Positions 1 through 6,517 of a stretch of DNA of 7,550 nt are shown here, piece after piece. The first letter of the stretch is position 1. Each line of letters starts with the position of its first letter. The notes under the pieces are model-generated. The model did not search any database and had not been told where the DNA came from. It worked only from the letters and a program-made list of their open reading frames with translations. Origin of the DNA: Pseudomonadota bacterium (GTDB lineage Bacteria; Pseudomonadota; Alphaproteobacteria; Rhizobiales; Rhizobiaceae); the NCBI GenBank assembly GCA_023433855.1, contig JAEYTV010000026.1, forward strand, positions 1 to 7,550, read 5' to 3'. Position numbers and translations under genes: made by a program.

Positions 1-43
1 AATCCATCCTGCTGGGTGGTGTTTCGAGGCGGGTGATGGCCAC
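1..43 (-). CDS. Possible start of a further operon gene, cut by the window edge
   Basis: A GTG codon at 41-43 opens a reading frame that stays open to the window edge, encoding VAITRLETPPSRMD. It begins 21 bases after the oxidoreductase stop codon, close to the 23- and 24-base gaps between the preceding genes, so a seventh operon gene is plausible. Against it, there is no good Shine-Dalgarno sequence in 44-64, and the GTG lies in the arm of a small hairpin. An ATG at 5-7 in the same frame is the alternative start, but its purine-rich AGCAGG directly abuts it. Fourteen residues are too few to name a family. The opening loosely recalls RidA-like and enolase-superfamily starts, but I do not assign either. 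Confidence 0.3.
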   Translation of the reverse strand, partial: MAITRLETPPSRMD

Positions 44-46
44 CCG
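30..46 (-). repeat. Small inverted repeat after the oxidoreductase gene
   Basis: On the transcribed strand CGGGTG pairs with CACCCG (six base pairs) around a five-base loop. It begins 18 bases past the oxidoreductase stop. No T-run follows, so it does not look like an intrinsic terminator. It covers the possible GTG start at 41-43, so it could affect initiation there if that gene is real. A stem this short can arise by chance in GC-rich DNA. Confidence 0.3.
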
Positions 47-64
47 GCTCGGAGAGATAGCCGA

Positions 65-1198
65 TCAGCGCAGCAGCGCCAATGCCTCCTCGATGCCGAG
101 GGCCGCAGGCTGGGTGCAGGTGGTGGAGAGATCAATGAAGCGTCCCTCCTCCCCCGACTTCAGGATCGAGGTCATGACGTCCAGGCCATGAAGCGTCCGG
201 TCGATCGAGCAGCGTGCATCCCGACCCTCGATGATCGCCATCGCCATGTCCGCGAGACCGGCCGTGCGGTAGTTTGCGCGCGGCCCCTGCGGACTTTCCT
301 GGTTGGCCTTTCCGAAGGGGTGATCCCAGGCTTCGAGCGGCTGGATATCCTTGTTGCGGCCGCTCGCTTCGACCACGCCGCCGAAGAAGTTGGGGTCGGG
401 CACGAAGATCGACCCTCCGGTGCCGTAAAGCTCCATGTTCGCGTGGCGATGCGACCAGACATCCCAACTCGCAGAGAGCGTGATGGTCGCACCGCTGACG
501 AATTCCAGCAGCGCATGGATCGTCGTCGGCGTCTCGACCGGAATGACCTGCCCCTTCAAAGGCTCGCTGGTGACCGTACGGGTCTTGGTCGCCATCGACG
601 TGAGCGCGCCTACCCGCTTGACGGGTCCGATGAGGTTGATCAGGTTGGCGATGTAATAAGGTCCAAGGTCGAGGATCGGACCGCCGCCGTGCAGGAAGAA
701 GAAGCCCGGGTTCGGATGCCACATCTCCATGCCGGGGCTCATGACGTGGCAGGTGCCGGACGTGATGCGCCCGACTCCGCCCTCGTCTATGTATTTGCGG
801 GCCAGCTGGTGCGATCCGCCGAGGAAAGTGTCGGGGGCGCAGCCGACGGCGAGCCCCTTCTGTTTCGCCAGCGCCTGCAGCGCCTTGCCTTCCTCCAGCG
901 TGATGGCCAGCGGCTTTTCCGAATAGACGTGCTTGCCGGCTTCCAGGATGGCCTTGGAGACGGAAAAATGGGCCGCCGGGATCGTCAGGTTGACGACTAC
1001 GTCCACCTCGTCATTGGCGAGCAGGTCGGAAATCGACTGCGCCTTGACCCCGTATTCCGCGGCGCGCATCTCGGCGGCCTCTTCATTGAGATCGGCGCAG
1101 GCCACCACGTTCAGACCTTTGAAAAGCGGCGCCAGTTTGAAATAGGTGGTGGAAATGTTGCCGCATCCGATGATGCCGACGCCAAGTTCCTTGGGCAT
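65..1198 (-). CDS. Gfo/Idh/MocA family NAD(P)-dependent sugar oxidoreductase
   Basis: This 377-residue cytoplasmic protein is a full-length member of the glucose-fructose oxidoreductase/inositol dehydrogenase/MocA family, which oxidises a sugar or cyclitol hydroxyl with NAD(P). The N-terminal Rossmann fold shows the dinucleotide motif GIIGCGNIS at residues 8-16 and an acidic D36 at the end of the second strand, which suggests NAD preference. The family's EKP motif is at 94-96, with K95 the expected catalytic lysine. The C-terminal substrate domain contains GGGPILDLGPYY at 171-182, with D177 and Y181 in the active-site positions. Inositol dehydrogenases have His where Y181 sits; glucose-fructose oxidoreductase has Tyr. 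The start is supported by GGAG at 1207-1210, eight bases upstream. It follows the isomerase gene by 24 bases, implying that both act on one substrate. There is no signal peptide. The substrate is unknown; a C3 or C1 sugar dehydrogenase is the likeliest role. Confidence 0.93.
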   Translation of the reverse strand: MPKELGVGIIGCGNISTTYFKLAPLFKGLNVVACADLNEEAAEMRAAEYGVKAQSISDLLANDEVDVVVNLTIPAAHFSVSKAILEAGKHVYSEKPLAITLEEGKALQALAKQKGLAVGCAPDTFLGGSHQLARKYIDEGGVGRITSGTCHVMSPGMEMWHPNPGFFFLHGGGPILDLGPYYIANLINLIGPVKRVGALTSMATKTRTVTSEPLKGQVIPVETPTTIHALLEFVSGATITLSASWDVWSHRHANMELYGTGGSIFVPDPNFFGGVVEASGRNKDIQPLEAWDHPFGKANQESPQGPRANYRTAGLADMAMAIIEGRDARCSIDRTLHGLDVMTSILKSGEEGRFIDLSTTCTQPAALGIEEALALLR

Positions 1199-1222
1199 GG
1201 ATGAAACTCCGAAAGCTGCGGG

Positions 1223-1984
1223 TCAATAGGTCTTGAAGGAGGCGATCGAACGCGTCAGCAGACGGTCCACATCCTTGGGGTTGTCGTGTTCGAGCACGTA
1301 GTGCCTGGCGGGCGTCTTGCGGAGCGCCGCCATCAAGGCCTTCCAGTCGACGGTGCCATGGCCGACATCGGCCCAGCCATCCTCATCGGTGTTCTCGCCC
1401 GCCGGCGCGATGTCCTTCACATGCACGGCAGTGATGCGGTTGCCGTATTTCTCGATCCAGGCAAACGGATCGGCTCCGCCACGGATAAGCCAGGCGATAT
1501 CGGCTTCCCAGGCGAGATCCGGCCCGCCCTCGAGGATCTGCTGCTGCGGCGTCGTGCCGTCGGCGAGGATCTTGAACTCGAAATCGTGATTGTGCCAGCC
1601 GAAGGTATAACCGGCATCGCGATACCGTTTGCCGACCTCCTGCAGCCGCTCGCCGAAGGCGCGCCAGCCGGCCGCGTCGGTAGGCCGCTGGTCGGGCATC
1701 AGATGGGGGCAATAGATCGCCTCTATCCCGAGGCTCCGGGCGATCAGCAGCGCCTGTTCCGGTTCCTTCTCGAGCAGATCGAGACCGAAGTGACCGGTCG
1801 GCATCGCCAGCCCGTTCGCGTCCAGGTCATTGCGAAGCCTCTTGAGCGAGAGCTCGTCCATGGTGGCATAGATGCCGCCATATCCCTCCACCTCGGTGTA
1901 TCCCGCCGCGGCAACCTTTTTCAGGATTTCCGAAAGAGGCGGGAAGTTGCGGGCGCAATAAAGCTGGAAACCGAGCTTGGTCAT
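1223..1984 (-). CDS. Sugar isomerase/epimerase-like TIM-barrel protein (AP endonuclease 2 / xylose isomerase-like fold)
   Basis: This 253-residue soluble protein belongs to the xylose isomerase-like TIM-barrel superfamily, which includes IolE, tagatose/psicose epimerases and YcjR-type 3-keto-sugar epimerases. Visible signatures are GWHNHDFEF (129-137), EADIAWL (160-166), AVHVKD (186-191), DVGHGTVDW (206-214) and YVLEHDNP (229-236). By family comparison E136, D162, H188 and E232 are the probable divalent-metal ligands; the D-to-H spacing of 26 equals that in D-tagatose 3-epimerase. Length is normal for the family. The ATG is supported by AGGAGG at 1993-1998, eight bases upstream, and lies 23 bases after the GH2 stop. 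It probably isomerises, epimerises or eliminates from the product or substrate of the adjacent dehydrogenase. The exact reaction cannot be read from the sequence, and the DNA-repair name attached to this fold should not be taken as its function. Confidence 0.9.
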   Translation of the reverse strand: MTKLGFQLYCARNFPPLSEILKKVAAAGYTEVEGYGGIYATMDELSLKRLRNDLDANGLAMPTGHFGLDLLEKEPEQALLIARSLGIEAIYCPHLMPDQRPTDAAGWRAFGERLQEVGKRYRDAGYTFGWHNHDFEFKILADGTTPQQQILEGGPDLAWEADIAWLIRGGADPFAWIEKYGNRITAVHVKDIAPAGENTDEDGWADVGHGTVDWKALMAALRKTPARHYVLEHDNPKDVDRLLTRSIASFKTY

Positions 1985-1991
1985 GGACGTG

Positions 1992-1998
1992 TCCTCCT
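1992..1998 (-). promoter_or_regulatory. Shine-Dalgarno site of the isomerase gene
   Basis: The transcribed strand reads AGGAGGA, with the AGGAGG core eight bases before the ATG at 1982-1984. It lies in the 23-base gap after the GH2 stop and is the best-matching site in the cluster, suggesting efficient independent initiation on the isomerase gene. Confidence 0.75.
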
Positions 1999-2007
1999 GG
2001 GGTGAAC

Positions 2008-4446
2008 TCAGCCTGCCGTTTGGCAGGAATGGAGATCGTAGATGCGGAATTGCGGCGGCTCGCTCGTCGGCACCGCCGGCGTGAAGGTGACGCGCCGGTT
2101 TTCACCGGCGGCAAGATCGAAGGCATTGTCGGAGTAGCGCCCGGCGGTATCGCTTTCCACCAGGACAAAAAGGGCAAGCCCCTGTGACTCGACCAGCAGA
2201 TCGTAGGCGCCGTCACCCGCCGGAGACACGAACAGCGTGAGCACCGCCGGCTCCAGATCCAGCGCCTTGTAGGTGCCGTGAACGTAGTGCCCCTCGCCGC
2301 CCATCCCGTTGGATGCCGTGAAGCTCCACGCAAGGATCGTGCCCGCCGGGATGTCGCAGACAGGAACGGAGAGCGCGGTCACGGCGGCATCGGGCGTGCA
2401 GATGGCTTCGACGCTCCTCAATTCCCTACGCTCGCCGGCCAGAGACAGGAGCGAGAGGTTGATGGTCACCGTGATGTCCGACCGTGTGTCGTTGACCAGA
2501 GAGATACGGATCTGCGTGCCGTCATCCGAGGGAATTGCCGCAACTGCGACGGGCTGGAAGAAACGCCGTGCCATGTAGTGGAGGACCTTCCAGCTTCCCC
2601 CGTAATCAAGGCTCGACCAGGACGCGACCGGCCAGGTGTCGTTGAGCTGCCAGTAGAGCGTGCCCATGCAGTGTGGTTTCAGAGAACGCCAGTAGTCTAC
2701 CGCTGTCTTGATCGCCACGCCCTGCTGCACCTGGCTCAGGTAGACGAAATTGGGGAAATCCTTCGGGAAGCGGAAGTTGCGGAACATCGTGCCGGCGATG
2801 CGCTCATTGCCGCCGGCATTCTTCTGGTGATGCTCCATCACCGGCGATGCGATGTTCATGTCCTTCGGGTCCGCATAGGTCCGGATGACGGGCAGCGAGG
2901 TATAGGACTGGAAGCCGAACTCTGAGCAGAAACGCGGACGCACAGACCGATAGTTGTCGAAGGGTTTGTTCTCGTGCCAGACGGACCAGTAGTGCATGTC
3001 ACCCGAGCCGTCCGCGTGCCAGGCGTCGCCATAATCGAGATAGCCGGAGGCCGGGCTCGAGGGCCACCAGATCGCGTCGGGGGCCGCCTTCTGCAGCGCC
3101 TGCTTGATCGTCCGGTTCAGGCGGTCGTAAGAGACGAGATAGCGGTCGCGGTTCTCGAGCGACTCCTTGAACCAGTTGAGGGCGCCGACGAGTTCGTTGT
3201 CGCCGCACCAGACGACGATGCAAGGGTGCGAGATCAGCCGACGGACCTGGTAATCCACCTCTTCGGCAACATCGTCGAGAAAGTCCGGGGTGGAGGGATA
3301 GAGGTTGCAGGCGAACTGGAAATCCTGCCAGACCATCAGGCCGAGACGGTCGCAGAGGTCGTAGAACCAGTCGGCCTCGTAAAAGCCGCCGCCCCAGATG
3401 CGGATCATGTTCATGTTCGCGTCGACGGCAGAACGAAGCAGATCTTCGGTCTTTTCCGGACTGCTGAGCGAGAACAGCGCGTCGGCGGGAATCCAGTTTG
3501 CGCCGCGGCAGAAGATCTCCTGACCGTTGATCCGAAAGGCGAAACGGCTGCCTGCCTCGTCCGGATCGGTGAGGAGTTCTGCTGTCCTCAGCCCGATCTG
3601 GCGGGTGACCGTCTCGCAGGGGATCTCGACCCTCAGGGCATAGAGAGGCTGTTCGCCGCTGCCGGCCGGCCACCAGAGGCTCGGATTGTCGATCTCGAAC
3701 ACGTGACGGATGACGGTTTCGCCTGCCCCGGTCGCGCAGTCGAGCCGAACCCGTTCGCCGTCGAGGTCGAAATGCACTGGCACGACACCCGGCTCGGCGG
3801 CGTAGAGCGTCAATTCGACGTGCAGGTCGACCTTTCCGGCAAGATGTCTCTGACTGGTGACGACATGTTCGATGCGCGCCGTTTCGAGCCTCTTCAGCGC
3901 GATGGTCCCGTAAAGGCCGAGCGGTGCCAGAGCGATGTTCCAGTCCCAGCCGAAATGGCACTGCGGCTTGCGGAGCATGTTGCCGTTGGGAATCGGGCAG
4001 TTGGCGGTGGAATAGGGAATGTAGAAAGGTTGCCGGGCCTGCCGGTCCGCCCCAGCTGCGACGCTTGAATGGAAGTGTATCCGGATCGTGTTCTCCCCCG
4101 CCTGCAACGCCGCAGAGACATCGGGGCGATAGCGCCTGAAGCAGTTGTCGGCGGAAAGCACGGGAACGTCGTTGATGAAGACGACCGCCACGGTGTCCAG
4201 ATCGGTGATGTCGAGATACCAGTCGCCGTCGGGATCATCGATGACGAACCGCCGCTCGATGATCCAGTCCTGATGCGCGACCCACTGAACATCGTTCTCG
4301 TTGCGCCCGACATAGGGATCCGAAATGATGCCCGCGGTTTTCAGCGCGCTGTGCACGTCTCCCGGGATCGCCATGGAGGCCGTATGCACCCCATCGGCGG
4401 ACGCCAGCTGCCATGATCCGGAAAGGTCGAGAGCGGGAAAAGCCAT
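2008..4446 (-). CDS. Glycoside hydrolase family 2 beta-mannosidase, cytoplasmic
   Basis: This 812-residue enzyme is predicted to release mannose from the non-reducing end of beta-mannosides (EC 3.2.1.25). Its layout is that of GH2 beta-mannosidases: an N-terminal sugar-binding beta domain (about 1-185), an Ig-like domain (about 190-290), the catalytic TIM barrel (about 295-625) and C-terminal beta domains. Characteristic stretches are RGANWIPADAL (314-324), IRIWGGGFYEADWF (348-361) and MVWQDFQFAC (371-380). The acid/base is E418 in WCGDNE and the nucleophile is E509 in CSEFGFQS. LYWQLNDTWPVASW (597-610) is also typical. There is no signal peptide, so the substrate must be imported, which fits the adjacent transporter. 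The ATG at 4444-4446 follows the ATPase stop by eight bases. An in-frame upstream start at 4593 would add 49 residues that overlap the ATPase and lack domain similarity, so I reject it. Exo-glucosaminidase or another GH2 specificity is less likely. Confidence 0.93.
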   Translation of the reverse strand: MAFPALDLSGSWQLASADGVHTASMAIPGDVHSALKTAGIISDPYVGRNENDVQWVAHQDWIIERRFVIDDPDGDWYLDITDLDTVAVVFINDVPVLSADNCFRRYRPDVSAALQAGENTIRIHFHSSVAAGADRQARQPFYIPYSTANCPIPNGNMLRKPQCHFGWDWNIALAPLGLYGTIALKRLETARIEHVVTSQRHLAGKVDLHVELTLYAAEPGVVPVHFDLDGERVRLDCATGAGETVIRHVFEIDNPSLWWPAGSGEQPLYALRVEIPCETVTRQIGLRTAELLTDPDEAGSRFAFRINGQEIFCRGANWIPADALFSLSSPEKTEDLLRSAVDANMNMIRIWGGGFYEADWFYDLCDRLGLMVWQDFQFACNLYPSTPDFLDDVAEEVDYQVRRLISHPCIVVWCGDNELVGALNWFKESLENRDRYLVSYDRLNRTIKQALQKAAPDAIWWPSSPASGYLDYGDAWHADGSGDMHYWSVWHENKPFDNYRSVRPRFCSEFGFQSYTSLPVIRTYADPKDMNIASPVMEHHQKNAGGNERIAGTMFRNFRFPKDFPNFVYLSQVQQGVAIKTAVDYWRSLKPHCMGTLYWQLNDTWPVASWSSLDYGGSWKVLHYMARRFFQPVAVAAIPSDDGTQIRISLVNDTRSDITVTINLSLLSLAGERRELRSVEAICTPDAAVTALSVPVCDIPAGTILAWSFTASNGMGGEGHYVHGTYKALDLEPAVLTLFVSPAGDGAYDLLVESQGLALFVLVESDTAGRYSDNAFDLAAGENRRVTFTPAVPTSEPPQFRIYDLHSCQTAG
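2012..2027 (-). repeat. Perfect hairpin in the last codons of the GH2 gene
   Basis: The transcribed strand reads CCTGCC, a loop of AAAC, then GGCAGG: six base pairs, five of them GC. The stem ends one base before the GH2 TGA codon and 14 bases before the isomerase Shine-Dalgarno sequence. It has no T-run after it, so it is not a standard terminator. It could stabilise the 3' end of a processed transcript or modulate coupling between the two genes. The structure is seen; any function is inference. Confidence 0.45.
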
Positions 4447-4452
4447 TGACAG

Positions 4453-4456
4453 TCTC
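4453..4456 (-). promoter_or_regulatory. Weak ribosome binding site of the GH2 gene, overlapping the ATPase stop
   Basis: Upstream of the GH2 ATG the only purine-rich stretch is GAGA at 4453-4456, six bases before the start and overlapping the ATPase TGA at 4455-4457. This is much poorer than the sites of the other genes. Initiation here probably depends on ribosomes finishing the ATPase gene (translational coupling), which is inference from the spacing. Confidence 0.5.
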
Positions 4457-5567
4457 AGATGCGGTCTTCGGTCTCGGCATCGAACAGCGATGCCATGCTC
4501 ATGTCGAAGGCGAGGCGCACCTTGGTCCCGACGGCGTAACGCCGCGCTCCTCCAATCCTCACCGACATGGTGTGGCCAGCGTGTTTCAGCCACAGGAGAT
4601 TGTCGGCGCCCATCGGCTCTTCGATATCGACCACCGCCTCATGCACTTCGCCGCCCTGGATGTCGCCATCCACCTTGATGTGTTCCGGACGCGCGCCGAG
4701 AGTAACCTTGCGGCCGGGCTTCAGCGGCTCGGAGGCATCGTATCCGTCGAGCGCGAAACTGACACCATTCGTACGGAACACCGTCCTGCCGCCCTCTTCC
4801 GCCAGTTCGCCGGCGAGGAAATTCATCGACGGGGAACCGATGAAGCCCGCGACGAACTGGTTCCTCGGCCGGTTGTAGATCGTCACCGGGTCGTCGAGCT
4901 GCTGGATCACTCCGCTCTTCATGATCGCGATCCGATCCGCCAGCGTCAGCGCCTCGATCTGGTCGTGGGTGACGTAGATCATCGTGTTCCTGAGCGACTG
5001 GTGCAACCGCTTCAGCTCAACGCGCAATTCGGAGCGCAGCTTTGCGTCGAGGTTCGAAAGCGGTTCGTCGAACAGGAAGACGTCCACGTCACGTACCAGC
5101 GCACGGCCGATCGCCACGCGCTGGCGCTGGCCGCCTGAAAGTTCAGCGGGCTTGCGCTTCAGAAGCGGCTCGATCTGCAGGATCCCCGCAGCACGGGCGA
5201 CCCGCCTGTCGATCTCTTCCTTCGGGACCTTGGCGACCCTGAGTCCGAAGGAGAGGTTCTTCTCCACGGACATCTGCGGATAGAGCGCATAGGACTGGAA
5301 GACCATGCCGATGCCGCGGTCCTTTGGCTCCTCCCAGGTGACATTGCGGCCCTTGATGAAGATTTGCCCGTCGGTCGGTTCAAGCAGCCCGGCGATGCAG
5401 TTCAGCAGCGTGGACTTGCCGCAGCCGGAGGAGCCGAGCAGGACAAGGAATTCGCCATCGCGAATGTCGAGATTGAGGGTTTCGAGGACCTTCACGGAAC
5501 CGAAGGAGAGCGACAGATCCCGAATGGAAACGCTGTTCTGCTTGTTGATGGACACAGTGTCATGCAT
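4455..5567 (-). CDS. CUT1-type sugar ABC transporter ATP-binding protein (MalK/UgpC-like)
   Basis: This 370-residue protein is the energy-coupling ATPase of the transporter, acting as a dimer on the cytoplasmic face of the two permeases. All nucleotide-binding motifs are intact: Walker A GSSGCGKS (45-52), Q-loop Q91, signature LSGGQ (143-147), Walker B VFLFDEP (163-169) with catalytic E168, D-loop SNLD (171-174) and switch H201. From about residue 235 it continues into a MalK-type regulatory TOBE/OB domain, starting near FIGSPSMNF (242-250) with RPEHI at 293-297. This explains its length and marks it as the CUT1 rather than the CUT2 type. The ATG has AAGGA at 5576-5580, eight bases upstream, inside the end of the preceding permease gene, whose stop lies five bases away. 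Such ATPases are sometimes shared by several sugar transporters. MalK and UgpC names for this class do not specify the substrate. Confidence 0.97.
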   Translation of the reverse strand: MHDTVSINKQNSVSIRDLSLSFGSVKVLETLNLDIRDGEFLVLLGSSGCGKSTLLNCIAGLLEPTDGQIFIKGRNVTWEEPKDRGIGMVFQSYALYPQMSVEKNLSFGLRVAKVPKEEIDRRVARAAGILQIEPLLKRKPAELSGGQRQRVAIGRALVRDVDVFLFDEPLSNLDAKLRSELRVELKRLHQSLRNTMIYVTHDQIEALTLADRIAIMKSGVIQQLDDPVTIYNRPRNQFVAGFIGSPSMNFLAGELAEEGGRTVFRTNGVSFALDGYDASEPLKPGRKVTLGARPEHIKVDGDIQGGEVHEAVVDIEEPMGADNLLWLKHAGHTMSVRIGGARRYAVGTKVRLAFDMSMASLFDAETEDRI

Positions 5568-5572
5568 CGGGC

Positions 5573-6517
5573 TTATCCTTTGACTGCGCCGGCGGCGATG
5601 CCGCGAACGAAAAGCCGGCCGGAAACGAAATAGACGATCAGGGGAACTGCACCCGTCAGCAGCGTCGCAGCCATGTTGACGTTATACTCCTTCACCCCCT
5701 GCACGGAGTTGACGATGTTGTTGAGCTGGACTGTCATCGGGTAGACATCGGGCCTGGTGAACACGACGCCGAACAGGAAGTCGTTCCAGATGCCGGTGAC
5801 CTGCAGGATCATGGCGACGACAAAGATCGGCAGCGCCATAGGCAGCATGATGCGGAAATAGATCTGCCAGAAGCCAGCACCGTCGATTCTCGCTGCCTTG
5901 AAAAGCTCAACCGGCAAGGAGGCGAAGTAGTTGCGGAACAGCAGTGTCAGGATCGGCATGCCGAAGATCGTATGGACGATCACCAGACCCGTGAGCGTGC
6001 CGTAGACGCCGATCTCGCGAAGCGCGATGACAACCGGATAGAGCATCACCTGATAGGGAATGAAGGCACCGATGATCAGGATCGAGAAGAACAGCTCGGA
6101 TCCCTTGAAGCGCCAGTTGGCGAGCGCGTAACCGCTGACGGAAGCAACCTCGATCGACACCACGACGGACGGGATCAGGATGCGCACCGAATTCCAGAAG
6201 CCACGCGAAAGGCCATCGCAGTTGAGGCCCGTGCAGGCCTCCCCCCAGGCCTTCACCCATGGCTCGAAGGTGATCTCCATGGGCGGCGAAAAGATGTTGC
6301 CCAGGCGCACTTCGGGCATGCCCTTGAGCGACGTGACCACCATCACATACAGCGGCAGCAGGTAATAGAGCGCGGCAACGAGCAGCGTGCCATAGAGCAT
6401 GATATTGCGGGCAGACAGCGTGCGCCGCGGCTTCCTGCCGCGCGGGCCGGTTGCCACGTGATCGGAAACCGCATCGAAGCCGGCCGCAGTGGTGTTGAGG
6501 GTCGAGATGTTAGCCAC
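5573..6517 (-). CDS. CUT1 sugar ABC transporter permease, MalG/GtsC-like
   Basis: This 314-residue inner-membrane permease is the second membrane subunit of the sugar importer. After a hydrophilic, basic N-terminus (about 1-37), six membrane segments are recognisable near 38-62, 110-132, 140-165, 172-195, 225-247 and 284-304. The cytoplasmic EAA loop that docks to the ATPase is at about 203-230, with KAARIDGAGFW and the invariant glycine at 213. A loop after the first segment, expected in the periplasm, has two cysteines, C95 and C100, which could form a disulfide. The start is GTG at 6515-6517, preceded by a strong GGAGGG. The gene overlaps the end of the upstream permease by eight bases in another frame, typical of coupled translation of paired permeases. 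The sequence resembles the glucose/mannose GtsC type, but substrate cannot be read from it. Confidence 0.95.
   Translation of the reverse strand: MANISTLNTTAAGFDAVSDHVATGPRGRKPRRTLSARNIMLYGTLLVAALYYLLPLYVMVVTSLKGMPEVRLGNIFSPPMEITFEPWVKAWGEACTGLNCDGLSRGFWNSVRILIPSVVVSIEVASVSGYALANWRFKGSELFFSILIIGAFIPYQVMLYPVVIALREIGVYGTLTGLVIVHTIFGMPILTLLFRNYFASLPVELFKAARIDGAGFWQIYFRIMLPMALPIFVVAMILQVTGIWNDFLFGVVFTRPDVYPMTVQLNNIVNSVQGVKEYNVNMAATLLTGAVPLIVYFVSGRLFVRGIAAGAVKG

Noticed and set aside
188..1204. Plus-strand open frame (338 codons) opposite the oxidoreductase
   Set aside because: It mirrors the codon bias of the minus-strand gene, has no recognisable motifs and no ribosome site, and the minus-strand protein has intact family motifs.
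1286..2005. Plus-strand open frame (239 codons) opposite the isomerase
   Set aside because: It is a shadow of the TIM-barrel gene, with no domain character.
2999..3961. Minus-strand alternate-frame open stretch (320 codons) within the GH2 gene
   Set aside because: It is extremely Arg-rich, in a different frame from the intact beta-mannosidase, and so is a GC-driven shadow.
2974..4068. Long plus-strand open frame (364 codons) opposite the GH2 gene
   Set aside because: It lies entirely antisense to a well-conserved GH2 gene, and its product is rich in Arg, Val, Asp and Gly without any domain. Such frames are expected opposite GC-rich genes.
4447..4593. 49-codon upstream extension of the GH2 frame
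   Set aside because: It overlaps the ATPase 3' end, encodes an Arg-rich segment without GH2 similarity, and the ATG at 4444-4446 begins right where the sugar-binding domain starts.
4413..5138. Plus-strand open frame (241 codons) opposite the ATPase
   Set aside because: It is antisense to intact ABC ATPase motifs, and the product has no domain character.
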